Below are positions 8,901 through 17,612 of a DNA stretch of 38,641 nucleotides, in pieces; positions within the stretch are counted from its first letter, which is position 1, and each line of letters begins with the position of its first letter. The position numbers were made by a program, and so were the translations under genes. The notes beneath the pieces were generated by a model, which saw only the letters and a program-made list of their open reading frames with translations, was not told where the DNA came from and made no database searches. Origin of the DNA: an uncultured Bacteroidales bacterium (lineage in GTDB: Bacteria; Bacteroidota; Bacteroidia; Bacteroidales; P3). The stretch covers positions 1 to 38,641 of the forward strand of contig CALUHO010000031.1 in NCBI GenBank assembly GCA_944320465.1, read 5' to 3'.

Positions 8901-10175
8901 GTTGTTTTTTACTGTAAAAGGAATAATCCTGAACATAGCGGACTTGATATCGTCCGAGAGTTGGGCGTTGTGCTGGCTTTCGGGATGGTTGTCCCGGTTT
9001 CTCGCACTGCCTTCCACGCTGACATAGTACGTGCCTTCTTTTATCGGGGCAGAGGCCGGTATGCTTAATGTGTAGGATAAGTCGTTGGGTAGTTGTGAAA
9101 TATCAACTTTCTTCTGGAAAAGGACGCGGGATTCGGAAAAGGACGTTTGCCCATCGTTGCGGTAGATGATGGTGTCGTATACGGTGATGAGGCTAAGTTT
9201 TTCGTCCCATTCGGGGCGGAGCTGGCGGTCAAAGACCAATTTGAGCTGGCTGAGCCTGTTTTGCCCGCTCGGGATGATTTGGATTGCTGTCCGGGTAGGC
9301 TGCGGTATGTCGGGATAAAAGAAGAGGACTTTGGTATTGGAAGCACTGCTTGGCTTCCCGTCCGAAATCTTGATTAGGAGGTTTTCTCCAAATGGGATGT
9401 CCGGGATGGTGTTCTGGTTGACAGATATGTCCGGCCCAGAGAGATTCAAGGGCTGAAAGCCATCAGACTCGCTATGGGCGTATTCCCATAGGAAGCAGCT
9501 GGGATGGTAGGTGGTTTCATCGTCAGGAGGACAGTCTGTTGCGGCATGGATGGTATACCTGTAGGGGTAGCCTACGTATCGGGTTGCGGTGTTTTCAATC
9601 CGGAAGTCGCATTTGGGGCTTAGCAAGACTTCGATTGAACTGCAGGCATAGCGGGTCCGGTAGCCGTAAGTGAGCATTTGATGGACTGGAATCGTGACTA
9701 ATGGTATCCTTGGGTCGAAATACTCGTAATCCGCATGGTCGTGCGAACCATCGCCGGAAGAATAGTTTTGCAGGCGGATGTCATTGGCCACGAAAAATTC
9801 CAGATTGATGGAGTAATCGGACAGGTTGAAATCCAGTTCCGGGGAATACCCGAAGCAGTCGTGCAGGGGCAAGTCCACGCTGGCCGATTCCTTGCCCGTC
9901 AGGAAAGCCCGACAGTAGATGTTCTGGTCGCAATCCCAAGCATCATCGTTGTGGGAGCTGAACTTGCCTCCTACACTGGTCCAGAAATGGTTGGTGTTTT
10001 GATGCATGGGACAGTTGGCTGCATCATGGGTGATTTTGACCTGCAGGTTGAACATATTTAAACTGTCTTGGCATGGATCGCTGTAAGAGTTTGGAGCTTC
10101 TTGTCCGGATAGTCCGGGACTTATTGTAGTCCATGACAGGAATGTCAGGATGATTTGGGCTTTTTTCTGTCTCAT
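2946..10175 (-). CDS. Giant SprB-repeat adhesin with type IX secretion C-terminal domain (2409 aa)
   Basis: I start at the ATG at 10175 because it opens a standard signal peptide (basic MRQKK, hydrophobic stretch, cut after SGLSGQ); the frame continues upstream to 10313 without signal character. Residues ~20-640 hold the N-terminal surface domain and Ig-like sheets. About 17 SprB-type repeats of 80-105 residues follow (DNA ~8250 to ~3850). Each starts with a C-H/x-G-D/E-x-S-G motif, continues GG-x-PPY-x-x-x-W and ends near AGxYxVxVTDAxGC. Two PKD-like domains come next (ICAGQEL..., then an ITEGQSCLLVD segment). The C-terminus has VPNPFMNELVIHG and GTYILLLEYGEGRTAIKIIK, a type A sorting signal. 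Known: SprB relatives are exported by the T9SS to the cell surface, where Flavobacterium SprB drives gliding. Here it is a probable adhesin; motility is not implied. Confidence 0.88.
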   Translation of the reverse strand: MRQKKAQIILTFLSWTTISPGLSGQEAPNSYSDPCQDSLNMFNLQVKITHDAANCPMHQNTNHFWTSVGGKFSSHNDDAWDCDQNIYCRAFLTGKESASVDLPLHDCFGYSPELDFNLSDYSINLEFFVANDIRLQNYSSGDGSHDHADYEYFDPRIPLVTIPVHQMLTYGYRTRYACSSIEVLLSPKCDFRIENTATRYVGYPYRYTIHAATDCPPDDETTYHPSCFLWEYAHSESDGFQPLNLSGPDISVNQNTIPDIPFGENLLIKISDGKPSSASNTKVLFFYPDIPQPTRTAIQIIPSGQNRLSQLKLVFDRQLRPEWDEKLSLITVYDTIIYRNDGQTSFSESRVLFQKKVDISQLPNDLSYTLSIPASAPIKEGTYYVSVEGSARNRDNHPESQHNAQLSDDIKSAMFRIIPFTVKNNDLDIIDIEFTPPLCHDGKGKVRVTLGESFMMITKPMPVFYHKKTDGSLEKLNFTCEYPGTFGDVQSIFSYDGVSADMTHFEVEVKSSSVSVGGSESPVKRGTFTIDFNQPEKINFPVTHKDISGFFHTGQNWQASNDGSITVSRSQVQNGKAPYSFTYFDMANPLYGLNLENDIIPVSTPGTYLIAVSDDNGCQADTIVSVINLNKYLRVGIETVQDISCYGADDGWLNATIIDKSSNDLAFEWYKNNQLINGKTGSSLSSAGPGNYTVNLIDRQTGMVSSASTSLSQPSALDIITHSSLDVYCKGNATGYIGTDGQGGSPPYLFSWNDGAFGNIRSDLPAGEYRLNLIDNKGCIATQTYRIQEPESEFKLIIDSIVHAHYDAQGNPVPGKVFSHGQGGTPPYGWTYCDGDPDLKNIQPGRHTLTQWDALHCQDSKDFEIKSYDSLQIRIIQEDSILCHGEATASCRVEIQGGVPPYQIQWAGENGQNGQISSTDKFTGLNAGLYKVLVTDAYGIYALAFHTVTQPDALNLGISSISHPSYTAWLSDSCPPIPHDGHILLKPIGGTPPYHVEWTYNSKEYESGPWLFELEGIGKGVYQACLTDKNGCQAWNEITLLQNEPLQVSISILSHIGCSGEKSGQLQASARGGVAPYRYVWYKADTLLSEAKHLNGIATGVEEIGTDSLSPVLDAGLYFVKAIDAKNVVSWNRLRLKQPEPLTAGIDSLRNPSYAGSQDGFLPEETNDGFLSGLARGGTPPYRFEWKKKGSAEVFSFQSSISNLDSGFYELNVTDQNGCMATTQTKLIRVMPLVTNLKIMDSISCFGQKDGKLLLEASGGTPPYRICWTADSLRMEDTSKWILEGLRSGTYRAEVRDSLGIVSWFSLHLPQPDSLQSRLDTWSSHCHGDSSGWAAAVASGGTLPYSYLWIMDGQPLAENTAYLRNIENARLEVEVTDHRGCKSRSNAEIRAPGPLELHASLTHPSYSGSRFGQMDSLAMDGAIRLSMAGGSPPYHYRWAHGDTTAATQGLDTGLYAVEVTDAQGCHVSGTFRLARRPGLRAELSATGVPRCAGDADGSCRLEVRGGLPPYRYDWFLNGEWIASPQLSLPGQVPNGTDSATSLDGSLDQDSIRHIDGLPAGLYEIRVQDANGVLSMDSLRITEPLPLVIEAGISHATGWNIANGSIQVAVSGGTPPYACRWNTGQQDSLLHGIGRGSYQLSVTDANQCKAEQEFIIQSPDSLYISSFMTHHLEPEEVRDGIFSGSIRLSIEGGLKPYRFQWEDIYGQILEQGHTDSNTLDLSGLNIGIYRFYLKDAGGSEVSRIFEVESLRDLESGLFLAKGVECHGDSSAILQAFIQGGKEPYYWIWENFNAQEQVFHPLDSASLVLENLPAGLYRFSVRDAAGSIRSDSLAITQPAPLRVETEILYPGSLPDTADGLFLSMGIGGSLPYQYLWNTGNTTNRQYFKTNHSYSIALTDAQGCRTEQRLDSLVSAKMQIDLRVISEISCHGDASGSLEVAIVYGRKPWQIRWSNGDTSARTAGLAAGLYTVTVSDALGHTDSASYLLREPEALQNSFVTVTPSCHGIENGKIHVQTQGGSGGIQYLWNTGQQETSLFNLKAGQYVLNTTDRLGCHRADTIALTEPEPLHLPAEILPIDCPGGSGRIRWQAQGGTAPYRYHWENFAWQEGDCGAAEGDSWLIDPAAAGRYRLQATDSMQCHADTLLELIAPEPPRYWIERQRTICAGQELSIRIEGSDSLSGMEYLWFFPDGRTSDQAGIQADTAGTYHLRLIQNRSCIYRDSVHIDASPDSIHAEFWVSSQITEGQSCLLVDLSQHNPDSSRWILPKNVSLLTQEGKYLEILFPEAGHYLIELQVFKGNCTETYARNVQVEKENRKSSILPSRHGKALWKVVPNPFMNELVIHGRCNQGTDVRYRILSAMSGQSLYLGRFHLPADTETWIPLPGSDLPAGTYILLLEYGEGRTAIKIIKTN

Positions 10176-10269
10176 GAGTAGAAGTATTTGCAAGGTGTAT
10201 CTTTTTGTCTGATGCTGTGCTGCCTGGATATTCTGGAAAATATCCGATATCGTTTTCAGGCTATGGCAG

Positions 10270-10322
10270 CAAAAATAGAAGGGGCATGTATAGAAGCTCT
10301 TGGAATTAACCAAACAAATCTA
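10270..10322 (-). promoter_or_regulatory. Candidate promoter elements for the SprB-repeat operon
   Basis: Two exact TAnnTTTG matches lie on the minus strand upstream of the gene: TAGATTTG at 10315-10322 and TATTTTTG at 10270-10277. Neither has a clear TTTG 19-21 bp upstream. For the divergent atpB gene only a weak TATATTCG at 10355-10362 is visible. The 210-bp gap otherwise holds no feature I can support. Confidence 0.35.
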
Positions 10323-10386
10323 AATTTTAAGTTTTTTTATGTCTCTATTTTATCTATATTCGCAAGTTTCCTTTTGGTTGGAAGAT

Positions 10387-11562
10387 ATGGCGAAAAGGCT
10401 GGTTATTAGATTTTTGGTTTGTGTAGGGGCGTTTCTTGCCCTTTGCCAGGGAGGGAAAAGCCTGCCGGTTGCCCAGCCTTTGGCCGCGGGGGCTGTCGAT
10501 GCCCGGCAGGCGGAGACAGGACGGCAAGATGCCGCTCCCGGCATGCAGCAGGAAGTTTTCAATGCCGGTGACATGATTCTGGATCATATCACAGACAAGC
10601 ATTCCTGGCATATCTGCGATTGGAAAGGCGAGGCGGTGGTGGTTCATCTGCCGGTGATTTTATTGCATGAAGGGAAGCTGCATTGCTTTTCTTCAGCTCG
10701 TTTTGAAAATTCAGACCATGTATACGGATCGTTCCAGCTTAGGACTGAGAGTCCCCATAAGGGCAGGATTGTGGCACTGGAAAAAGGGTCGGACGGCAGG
10801 GTAGGGATAGCGGAGCGTCTTCCGTGGGACTTTTCGATAACCAAGACGGTGGCGGCCATGATGGTCTCGAGTTTGTTCTTGGTCATTTTGTTCGTTTTTA
10901 TTGTCCGTAATTACAAGAAGCGTGGGGAGAAAGCGCCCAAGGGCATAGCGGCTTTGTTCGAGCCGGTGTACCTATTTGTCAGGGACGAGGTGGTTTATGC
11001 CAATCTGGGCAAGGAGCATGGGGATAGGTACCTGCCTTATTTGGCCACGCTTTTCTTTTTCATTTTCTTGGGGAACTTTCTCGGAATCGTGCCTTTCTTC
11101 CCTTTCGGGGCCAATATAACGGGAAATATCTCGGTTACGTTGGTCTTGGCATTGCTGACATTCCTGATTACCATGGGGAGCAGCACCAAGGCTTACTGGA
11201 AACATACGTTCAATACTCCGGGAGTCCCCATGTGGATGAAATTTCCCGTACCTTTGATGCCGGCTATCGAAGTGATGGAGATTTTTACCAAACCTTTCGT
11301 GCTGATGATCCGGCTTTTTGCCAATATGACCGCCGGGCATATCATCATACTCGGTTTCGTCTCCTTGGTGTTGATATTCGGCCAGCAAAGTGTGGCTTTG
11401 GGTTGGGCCGTATCGCCATTGACCATTGTTTTCGGCTTGTTTGCCGATGCGCTTGAACTGCTGGTTTCCTTCATCCAGGCTTATATCTTCACGATGTTGT
11501 CGGCTAATTATTTTGCCGGGGCTTTAGCCTATGAGCCAGGGAAGCCGTCGCATGGACATTGA
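10387..11562 (+). CDS. atpB: F1Fo ATP synthase subunit a (391 aa)
   Basis: This is the stator half of the proton channel in the inner membrane. It begins with a cleavable-looking signal sequence (MAKRLVIRFLVCVGAFLALC) and a periplasmic domain of about 140 residues, an extension common in Bacteroidota subunit a. A first helix follows (TVAAMMVSSLFLVILFVFIV), and then the conserved core: YLPYLATLFFFIFLGNFLGIVP and RLFANMTAGHII, whose Arg309 is the essential channel arginine. The C-terminal helices contain ELLVSFIQAYIFTMLSANYF. I choose the ATG at 10387 over an upstream ATG at 10339 because it directly starts the signal sequence. First gene of an atpB-E-F-H-A-G cluster, divergent from the SprB-repeat gene. 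The usual neighbours atpD and atpC do not precede it. Confidence 0.93.
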   Translation: MAKRLVIRFLVCVGAFLALCQGGKSLPVAQPLAAGAVDARQAETGRQDAAPGMQQEVFNAGDMILDHITDKHSWHICDWKGEAVVVHLPVILLHEGKLHCFSSARFENSDHVYGSFQLRTESPHKGRIVALEKGSDGRVGIAERLPWDFSITKTVAAMMVSSLFLVILFVFIVRNYKKRGEKAPKGIAALFEPVYLFVRDEVVYANLGKEHGDRYLPYLATLFFFIFLGNFLGIVPFFPFGANITGNISVTLVLALLTFLITMGSSTKAYWKHTFNTPGVPMWMKFPVPLMPAIEVMEIFTKPFVLMIRLFANMTAGHIIILGFVSLVLIFGQQSVALGWAVSPLTIVFGLFADALELLVSFIQAYIFTMLSANYFAGALAYEPGKPSHGH

Positions 11563-11581
11563 AAAATATAAAAAAAGATAG

Positions 11582-11863
<282 letters not shown>

Positions 11864-11893
11864 TCCGGTAGATTCCAAGTTAAAAGAAGCGTT

Positions 11894-12385
11894 ATGGAAT
11901 TGGTGATGCCGGGTGTCGGCGTGCTGTTCTGGACCTGTCTGATTTTCTTGATACTGTTTCTGCTGTTGAAGAAATGGGCTTTTCCTGTTATCAACGGCAT
12001 GATTAAAAAACGGGAAGAGAAGATTTCCTCTGCATTGGAAGAGGCGGAGAACACGCGTAAGGAGATGGCGGATCTTCAGGCTCGAAACAGCGAGATGCTG
12101 GCTGAGGCCCGTTCGGAAAAAGATCGGATTATTGGTCAAGCCAAGGATTTCAAGCGGCAGATTGAGGAAAGCAGTCGGCAGAAAGCCAAGGAAGAGTATG
12201 ACCGGATCATGCAGTCGGCTCGCGCGGATATAGAGCGTGAGAAGCAGGCTGCGCTGGAAGAGCTGCGGGTTTCGGTTGCCAATCTTTCTTTGGATATGGC
12301 AGAGAAAGTCATTGGCAGCGAGCTTTCAGACCGTGACAAGCAGAAGCTTTTGGTGGAAAAGGGCTTGAAGGATCTCAAATTGTAA
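11894..12385 (+). CDS. atpF: F1Fo ATP synthase subunit b (163 aa)
   Basis: Peripheral stalk subunit. One N-terminal membrane helix (VLFWTCLIFLILFLLLKKW, residues ~10-28) is followed by a long charged coiled coil (REEKISSALEEAENTRKEM... through EREKQAALEEL), as expected for the stator rod that links subunit a to delta and alpha. Length is normal for the family. It is 30 bp after atpE and 10 bp before atpH. No Shine-Dalgarno sequence is visible, in keeping with the phylum. Confidence 0.94.
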   Translation: MELVMPGVGVLFWTCLIFLILFLLLKKWAFPVINGMIKKREEKISSALEEAENTRKEMADLQARNSEMLAEARSEKDRIIGQAKDFKRQIEESSRQKAKEEYDRIMQSARADIEREKQAALEELRVSVANLSLDMAEKVIGSELSDRDKQKLLVEKGLKDLKL

Positions 12386-12395
12386 GAAAACAGCC

Positions 12396-12953
12396 ATGCA
12401 GCTTTCAAAAGCGAGTATACGTTATGCGAGGGCTTTGTATGCCTTGGCCGAAGAAATGCATGTCAGCCAGGAGGTGTATCGCGACATACATTTCCTGATG
12501 GACTTTTTCTCGGAGGCCAAGGATGTGCGTTGCCTGATGTCCAATCCGGTTATTCCGCCCCATGTCAAGAAGAAAGCGGTCCGCATGATATTCGAGGGAC
12601 GTGTGGCTGATTTGACGCTCCGTTTCATGGATTTGGTCATCAGCAAGAACCGGGTCGCCGATCTCTATGGCATAGTGCGGGAATACATAGAACTTTACCG
12701 GGATAATAAGGGTATTGTACGGGCTGTGGTTCGTAGTGCCTGCCAGCTTTCGGAAGAGGAAAAGGAAAGCTTCAGGGATTGGCTTTCCCGGAATTTCGCA
12801 GGCAAGGAAATAGAGATAGTCAATAAGATCCAGCCATCCCTGATAGGCGGTTTCACTTTGCGTGTGGATGGGGTGTATGTGGACAAGAGCGTGGCTGGAC
12901 GCTTGCATGCATTGCGCAAGGAAATAAATGTCAAGGTTTATCAAAAGAAGTGA
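12396..12953 (+). CDS. atpH: F1Fo ATP synthase subunit delta (185 aa)
   Basis: Caps the F1 head and binds the b-stalk. The opening, with KASIRYARALYALAEE, is the usual start of delta/OSCP proteins (xxxRYAxALxxxA). The central helices have FLMDFFSEAKDVRCLMSNPVIP, and the conserved C-terminal part has IEIVNKIQPSLIGGFTLRVDG, matching the family signature (hPxLIGGhxhxhxx). Length fits. It ends 3 bp before the atpA start, so translation is probably coupled. Confidence 0.94.
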   Translation: MQLSKASIRYARALYALAEEMHVSQEVYRDIHFLMDFFSEAKDVRCLMSNPVIPPHVKKKAVRMIFEGRVADLTLRFMDLVISKNRVADLYGIVREYIELYRDNKGIVRAVVRSACQLSEEEKESFRDWLSRNFAGKEIEIVNKIQPSLIGGFTLRVDGVYVDKSVAGRLHALRKEINVKVYQKK

Positions 12954-12956
12954 GAA

Positions 12957-14561
12957 ATGGCAGATATCAAGGCATCCGAAGTCACGGCCATACTGAAGAA
13001 ACAGCTGGCAGGGCTTGATTTGGACGAAAGCCTGCAGGAGGTGGGAACGGTGCTGAATGCCGGGGATGGTATTGCCCGGGTATTCGGTTTGGAGAACGTG
13101 GAGTCGGGCGAATTAGTGGAATTCCCTGCCGCCGGGGTGCATGGCATTGTGCTGAATCTGGAAGAAGACAATGTCGGGGTCGTGCTTTTAGGCGATTCTT
13201 CCTTGGTGCAGGAAGGTGATAAAGTGAAGCGTACGCATCTTATCGCTTCGATTCCGGTGGGCGAAGGATTGGTGGGACGTGTGGTGGATACCTTGGGCAA
13301 TCCTATCGACGGCAAAGGGCCGATTGCAGGCGATTTGCTGGATATGCCATTGGAACGCAAGGCTCCGGGCGTGATTTACCGCCAGCCGGTCAACGAGCCG
13401 TTGCAGACCGGAATCAAGAGTATCGATGCTATGATTCCTATCGGTCGGGGCCAGCGTGAGCTGATTATTGGCGACCGCCAGACCGGCAAGACGGCTATTG
13501 CGGTCGATACCATCTTGAATCAGAAGGAAAATTATGAAAAAGGCGACCCGATTTACTGCGTTTACGTGGCTATCGGGCAGAAAGCCTCTACGGTTGCTTC
13601 GGTGGTCAAGACGTTGGAAGACCATGGCGCGATGGCTTATACGATAGTAGTGGCCTCCATGGCGGCCGATGCGGCGGCGATGCAGTTCTATGCTCCTTTT
13701 GCCGGAGCAGCTATCGGCGAGTTCTTCCGGGACACGGGGCGTCATGCCTTGGTGGTATATGACGACTTGTCCAAGCAAGCGGTGGCTTATCGCGAAGTCT
13801 CTTTGCTTCTGAGACGTCCTCCAGGACGGGAAGCCTACCCGGGGGATGTGTTCTATCTGCATTCCCGTTTGCTGGAGCGGGCAGCCAAGATTATCCGTTC
13901 GGATGAGATTGCTGCCAAGATGAACGATGTGCCAGCCTGTTTGCAAGGCAAGATTAAAGGAGGAGGTTCGTTGACGGCGCTTCCGATTATCGAAACCCAG
14001 GAAGGCGATGTTTCGGCTTATATCCCGACCAATGTGATTTCAATTACCGATGGCCAGATATTCTTGGAGACCGGTTTGTTCAATGCGGGGGTTCGCCCGG
14101 CTATCAATGTGGGGATTTCGGTATCCCGTGTAGGTGGATCGGCCCAGATCAAGTCGATGAAGAAAGTGGCTGGGACATTGAAGTTGGACCAGGCCCAGTT
14201 CCGGGAGTTGGAGGCTTTCTCCAAATTCGGATCAGATTTGGATTCGGCTACCAAGCTTTCGCTGGACAAGGGGCAGCGTAACGTGGAACTGCTCAAGCAG
14301 CCTCAGTATTCGCCTCTGAAGGTGGAAGAGCAAGTGGCGGTTCTTTATTGCGGGGTGAAGGCTTTGCTGTTGAAGCTTCCGGTGGACAGAGTGGAAGATT
14401 TTCAGGAAGAATACTTGCGCGAGATGCACCGGGAACATGAGGATGTGCTGTCCCGTATAGCGCAAGGGGAGATGGATGCTGCCATAGAGGATGTCCTGAA
14501 GCGGACAGCTTCCCGTGCGGTGGCATCTCTCGTTGCTGGTATGGATGCCCAAGAGGCATGA
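12957..14561 (+). CDS. atpA: F1Fo ATP synthase subunit alpha (534 aa)
   Basis: Non-catalytic nucleotide-binding subunit of the F1 head. An N-terminal beta-barrel is followed by the Walker A motif [10 protein letters not shown] (about residues 173-182), Walker [13 protein letters not shown], and the [16 protein letters not shown] segment that supplies the arginine to the catalytic site of beta. The C-terminal helical domain ends near [11 protein letters not shown]. Full length, no anomalies. Beta (atpD), which it needs to form the hexamer, must be encoded elsewhere. Confidence 0.97.
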   Translation: MADIKASEVTAILKKQLAGLDLDESLQEVGTVLNAGDGIARVFGLENVESGELVEFPAAGVHGIVLNLEEDNVGVVLLGDSSLVQEGDKVKRTHLIASIPVGEGLVGRVVDTLGNPIDGKGPIAGDLLDMPLERKAPGVIYRQPVNEPLQTGIKSIDAMIPIGRGQRELIIGDRQTGKTAIAVDTILNQKENYEKGDPIYCVYVAIGQKASTVASVVKTLEDHGAMAYTIVVASMAADAAAMQFYAPFAGAAIGEFFRDTGRHALVVYDDLSKQAVAYREVSLLLRRPPGREAYPGDVFYLHSRLLERAAKIIRSDEIAAKMNDVPACLQGKIKGGGSLTALPIIETQEGDVSAYIPTNVISITDGQIFLETGLFNAGVRPAINVGISVSRVGGSAQIKSMKKVAGTLKLDQAQFRELEAFSKFGSDLDSATKLSLDKGQRNVELLKQPQYSPLKVEEQVAVLYCGVKALLLKLPVDRVEDFQEEYLREMHREHEDVLSRIAQGEMDAAIEDVLKRTASRAVASLVAGMDAQEA

Positions 14562-14581
14562 CATTATAGAATCGAGGTAGC

Positions 14582-15547
14582 ATGGCAGGATTGAAAGAAC
14601 TCAGGACTCGTTTGGATTCAGCCAAGTCAACGCAGCAGTTGACCTCGGCCATGAAGATGGTTTCCGTCTCCAAGCTTCGCCGGGCGCAGAACCGTGCTAC
14701 GCGGGTCAGGGAGATGTGTCTGCGTTTGCTGGCCATTTACCGGGCCGTTGTTGATGGGAAAGAGGCATGCATGGAAGGCTGTCTTTTGCATGAAGGCTAT
14801 GCCAGGCCAGCCAATGTCCTGGTTATTGTGCTGGCTTCGGATAAGGGAATGTGCGGCGTTTTCAATACTTCGGTCTGCCGGGCTGCGGAAGAACATATCA
14901 AAAAGTCGTATGCTCGGTTGTCTCGTTCGGATATCGGGGTTTTCAGCATAGGGAACAAGGCGGGGCAGTATTTTGCCTCGAAAGGGTATGCGCGTTTGCT
15001 GTCCGAAGCTTGCTGTCCGGCCAACGAGATGGATTATCCGCGTTTGTCCGTTTGGATGGATAAGGTCATAGAACATTACGAAAGCGGGAAGATACAGAAG
15101 GTAGACGTGGTTTATTGCCGGCCAGTCAATGCGGCAACCCATTCGGTGCGGGTGCAGGAACTTTTGCCCGTTGCTGAAGTCATGAAATTGGGTGAAGCAG
15201 CCGAGGAGGAATACCGGAAGAAAGGAGAATCAGCGGCATTGATTGGTGATGTCAAGCAGGCTCGTCACCGGGCGGCTTTCTTCCAGCCGGGCCAAGTGGA
15301 GATTCTGCCTGACTTGGAGTCGGTCATAGGTTCGCTCTTGCCCAAGGTGGCTGCGCTTTACTTGTATTTGGCCTTATGCCAGTCATCCGTGGCTGAACAT
15401 GGGGCTCGTATGACGGCCATGAGCCAGGCTACGGACAATGCGGAAGAACTGATTAAGGAATTGAATCTGAAATACAATAAGTTGCGTCAATCGGGGATTA
15501 CCAACGAATTGATAGAAATTGTGAGCGGGGCAACTGCCCAAGGTTGA
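14582..15547 (+). CDS. atpG: F1Fo ATP synthase subunit gamma (321 aa)
   Basis: Central rotor shaft of F1. The N-terminal helix carries the typical LRTRLDSAKSTQQLTSAMKMVSVSKLRRAQ-type pattern (visible from residue ~5), with the Rossmann-like middle (VLVIVLASDKGMCGVFNTSVC) and the C-terminal helix ARMTAMSQATDNAEELI with LKYNKLRQSGITNELIEIVSGA. These are the strongest signatures of the family. It follows atpA by 20 bp and ends the ATP synthase group; dnaG starts 68 bp later. Confidence 0.96.
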   Translation: MAGLKELRTRLDSAKSTQQLTSAMKMVSVSKLRRAQNRATRVREMCLRLLAIYRAVVDGKEACMEGCLLHEGYARPANVLVIVLASDKGMCGVFNTSVCRAAEEHIKKSYARLSRSDIGVFSIGNKAGQYFASKGYARLLSEACCPANEMDYPRLSVWMDKVIEHYESGKIQKVDVVYCRPVNAATHSVRVQELLPVAEVMKLGEAAEEEYRKKGESAALIGDVKQARHRAAFFQPGQVEILPDLESVIGSLLPKVAALYLYLALCQSSVAEHGARMTAMSQATDNAEELIKELNLKYNKLRQSGITNELIEIVSGATAQG

Positions 15548-15615
15548 GCCTGTTTTGTTGAATGCCAAGTATCTTTTTGTAGGAGGCTATAGGCATCGCT
15601 CCCAAAGACAACAGC

Positions 15616-17610
15616 ATGAGCCATAGGATACCGGATGATACCAAACGTGCCATTCTCGATGCGGCCCGTATCGAGGAAGTGGTAGGGGATTTTGTGGTTT
15701 TGAAGAAAAGAGGAGCTAATTACCTTGGCCTGTGTCCGTTCCATCAAGAGAAGACCCCTTCGTTCATTGTTTCCCCGGCCAAGGGGATTTTCAAATGTTT
15801 CGGTTGCGGCAAAGGAGGGGATGCGGTAAGCTTTATCATGGAGCATGAACACATGTCCTATGTTGAGGCTTTACGTTATCTGGCTCGCAAATACAATATC
15901 GAGGTTCAGGAGGAAGAGCTTACGCCGGAGGCTCGTCAAAGGGAGAGCGAGCGCGAGAGCCTTTACCAGGTGACCCGGTTTGCATTGGATTATTTTACCA
16001 AGACTTTGTGGGAGACGGAGGAAGGCCGGAATGTGGGTTTGTCATATTTCAGGGAACGAAAGTTTACCGATGCCATTATCAAGCAATTCCAGTTAGGCTA
16101 TTGTTCGGATTCCTGGGACGGGTTCACGCAAGCGGCCTTGAAGAACGGTTATGATAAGAAATATCTGGTACAAAGCGGGCTTACGATAGAGAAAGAGGAG
16201 AATGGCCGACTGTTTGATCGCTTTAGGGGGCGAGTCATCTTTCCGATACATAGTCTTTCCGGGCGGGTGTTAGGTTTCGGAGGGCGTATTCTGAATAGCG
16301 ACAAAAGCAAGGCCAAGTATGTCAATTCCCCTGAATCAGAGATTTACCATAAGAGCCATGTCTTGTATGCGATTCCTTTTGCCAAACGGGAAATCGTTTC
16401 TCAGGACATGGCTTATATGGTGGAAGGCTATGCCGATGTCCTTTCAATGCACCAGGCGGGGATAACCAATGTGGTGGCTTCATCCGGGACTTCGCTGACC
16501 GAGGATCAGATTAAGCTCATATCGCATTTTACCAAGAATCTGACATTGCTGTATGATGGCGACCCGGCAGGGATCAAGGCTTCTTTGCGAGGCATCGATA
16601 TGGTGTTGGCCGAGGATATGAATGTGCGGGTCGTGTTGTTGCCGGACGGCCAGGATCCGGATGATTTCGCCAAGGCGCACCCTACGGAGGAAATCCGGCA
16701 GTATCTCAGGGAAAATGCCGTTGATTTCATAACTTTCAAGACCCGGCTCCTGTTGGGAGAAAGCGGCGGGGACCCGATAAAAAGGGCCGAGGTGATAGAA
16801 AATATTCTCAACAGCCTTGCAGTCTTGCCGGACAAAATCAAACGGGCGGTATACTTGCAGGAATGCAGCCGTTTGCTGGACATATCCGAAGAGGATTTGC
16901 TGGTCCGGCTGAATGCCATCTTGCGGAAACAGCATCAAAAGCAGTTCCAGGCGCAGGAAAGGGAATCCTTGCCCCAACCTTCTCCATTGGACAATGGTCG
17001 TCCTGGGGTTCCGTCTTCCGTTCCGGATTCCAATGAGGAAAACCTTCTCATCGTGGAACGGGAATTGCTCCGGCTCCTGGTTTGTTACGGGGATAGGAAT
17101 ACGACCCAGCTTTATACGGACGAGGCAGGAAATGATGTGCCTTTGCTGACCAACGTGTGCGCCTATGTGGTTTCTGAAATCGTGGAGGAAGGTTTTTCCA
17201 TGTCCGATCCGGGGCATCAGGCTCTTTTCTCTATCTTTGCGGACTCCCTGGCCAAAGGTTCGATTCCGAAAATGGAAGATTTGCTGTTGGCAGAGGATGA
17301 AAAAGTGCGGGAGTTGGTGGCGGATTTGGCGGCTCCTCGGTATGAAATCAGCCGGAACTGGGAAAAGAAAGGTATCTTTGTCAGGACCGAACTTTCAGAC
17401 CAGCATAAATTGGACAGGGCAGTTACCGAGTCGGTGCTTTCATTCAAGTTGGTCCGGGTTCGGGACATGATAGCGCAAGTGGATAAGCGGATGGCAGAAT
17501 GCGAGCAAGAGAAAGACGAGCTGTCCTTGCTTGGATTGATAAAAACAAAAAAAGACTTGGACCAGCACAAAGCATTCCTATGCGGGATGCTGCGCCGGGT
17601 CGTTTCATAA
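15616..17610 (+). CDS. dnaG: DNA primase (664 aa)
   Basis: Makes RNA primers at replication forks. The N-terminal CHC2 zinc finger is complete: Cys40, His43, Cys61, Cys64 (CPFHQEKTPSF ... IFKCFGCGKGGDAV). The catalytic core has LFDRFRGRVIFPI and a TOPRIM region with VEGYADVLSMHQAGI (the invariant Glu) and LLYDGDPAGIKA (the DxD-type acidic pair). The C-terminal ~200 residues are a helical helicase-interacting domain of weaker conservation. Length is typical. The coaX start lies 2 bp after the stop, so the two are very likely co-transcribed. Confidence 0.97.
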   Translation: MSHRIPDDTKRAILDAARIEEVVGDFVVLKKRGANYLGLCPFHQEKTPSFIVSPAKGIFKCFGCGKGGDAVSFIMEHEHMSYVEALRYLARKYNIEVQEEELTPEARQRESERESLYQVTRFALDYFTKTLWETEEGRNVGLSYFRERKFTDAIIKQFQLGYCSDSWDGFTQAALKNGYDKKYLVQSGLTIEKEENGRLFDRFRGRVIFPIHSLSGRVLGFGGRILNSDKSKAKYVNSPESEIYHKSHVLYAIPFAKREIVSQDMAYMVEGYADVLSMHQAGITNVVASSGTSLTEDQIKLISHFTKNLTLLYDGDPAGIKASLRGIDMVLAEDMNVRVVLLPDGQDPDDFAKAHPTEEIRQYLRENAVDFITFKTRLLLGESGGDPIKRAEVIENILNSLAVLPDKIKRAVYLQECSRLLDISEEDLLVRLNAILRKQHQKQFQAQERESLPQPSPLDNGRPGVPSSVPDSNEENLLIVERELLRLLVCYGDRNTTQLYTDEAGNDVPLLTNVCAYVVSEIVEEGFSMSDPGHQALFSIFADSLAKGSIPKMEDLLLAEDEKVRELVADLAAPRYEISRNWEKKGIFVRTELSDQHKLDRAVTESVLSFKLVRVRDMIAQVDKRMAECEQEKDELSLLGLIKTKKDLDQHKAFLCGMLRRVVS

Positions 17611-17612
17611 GC

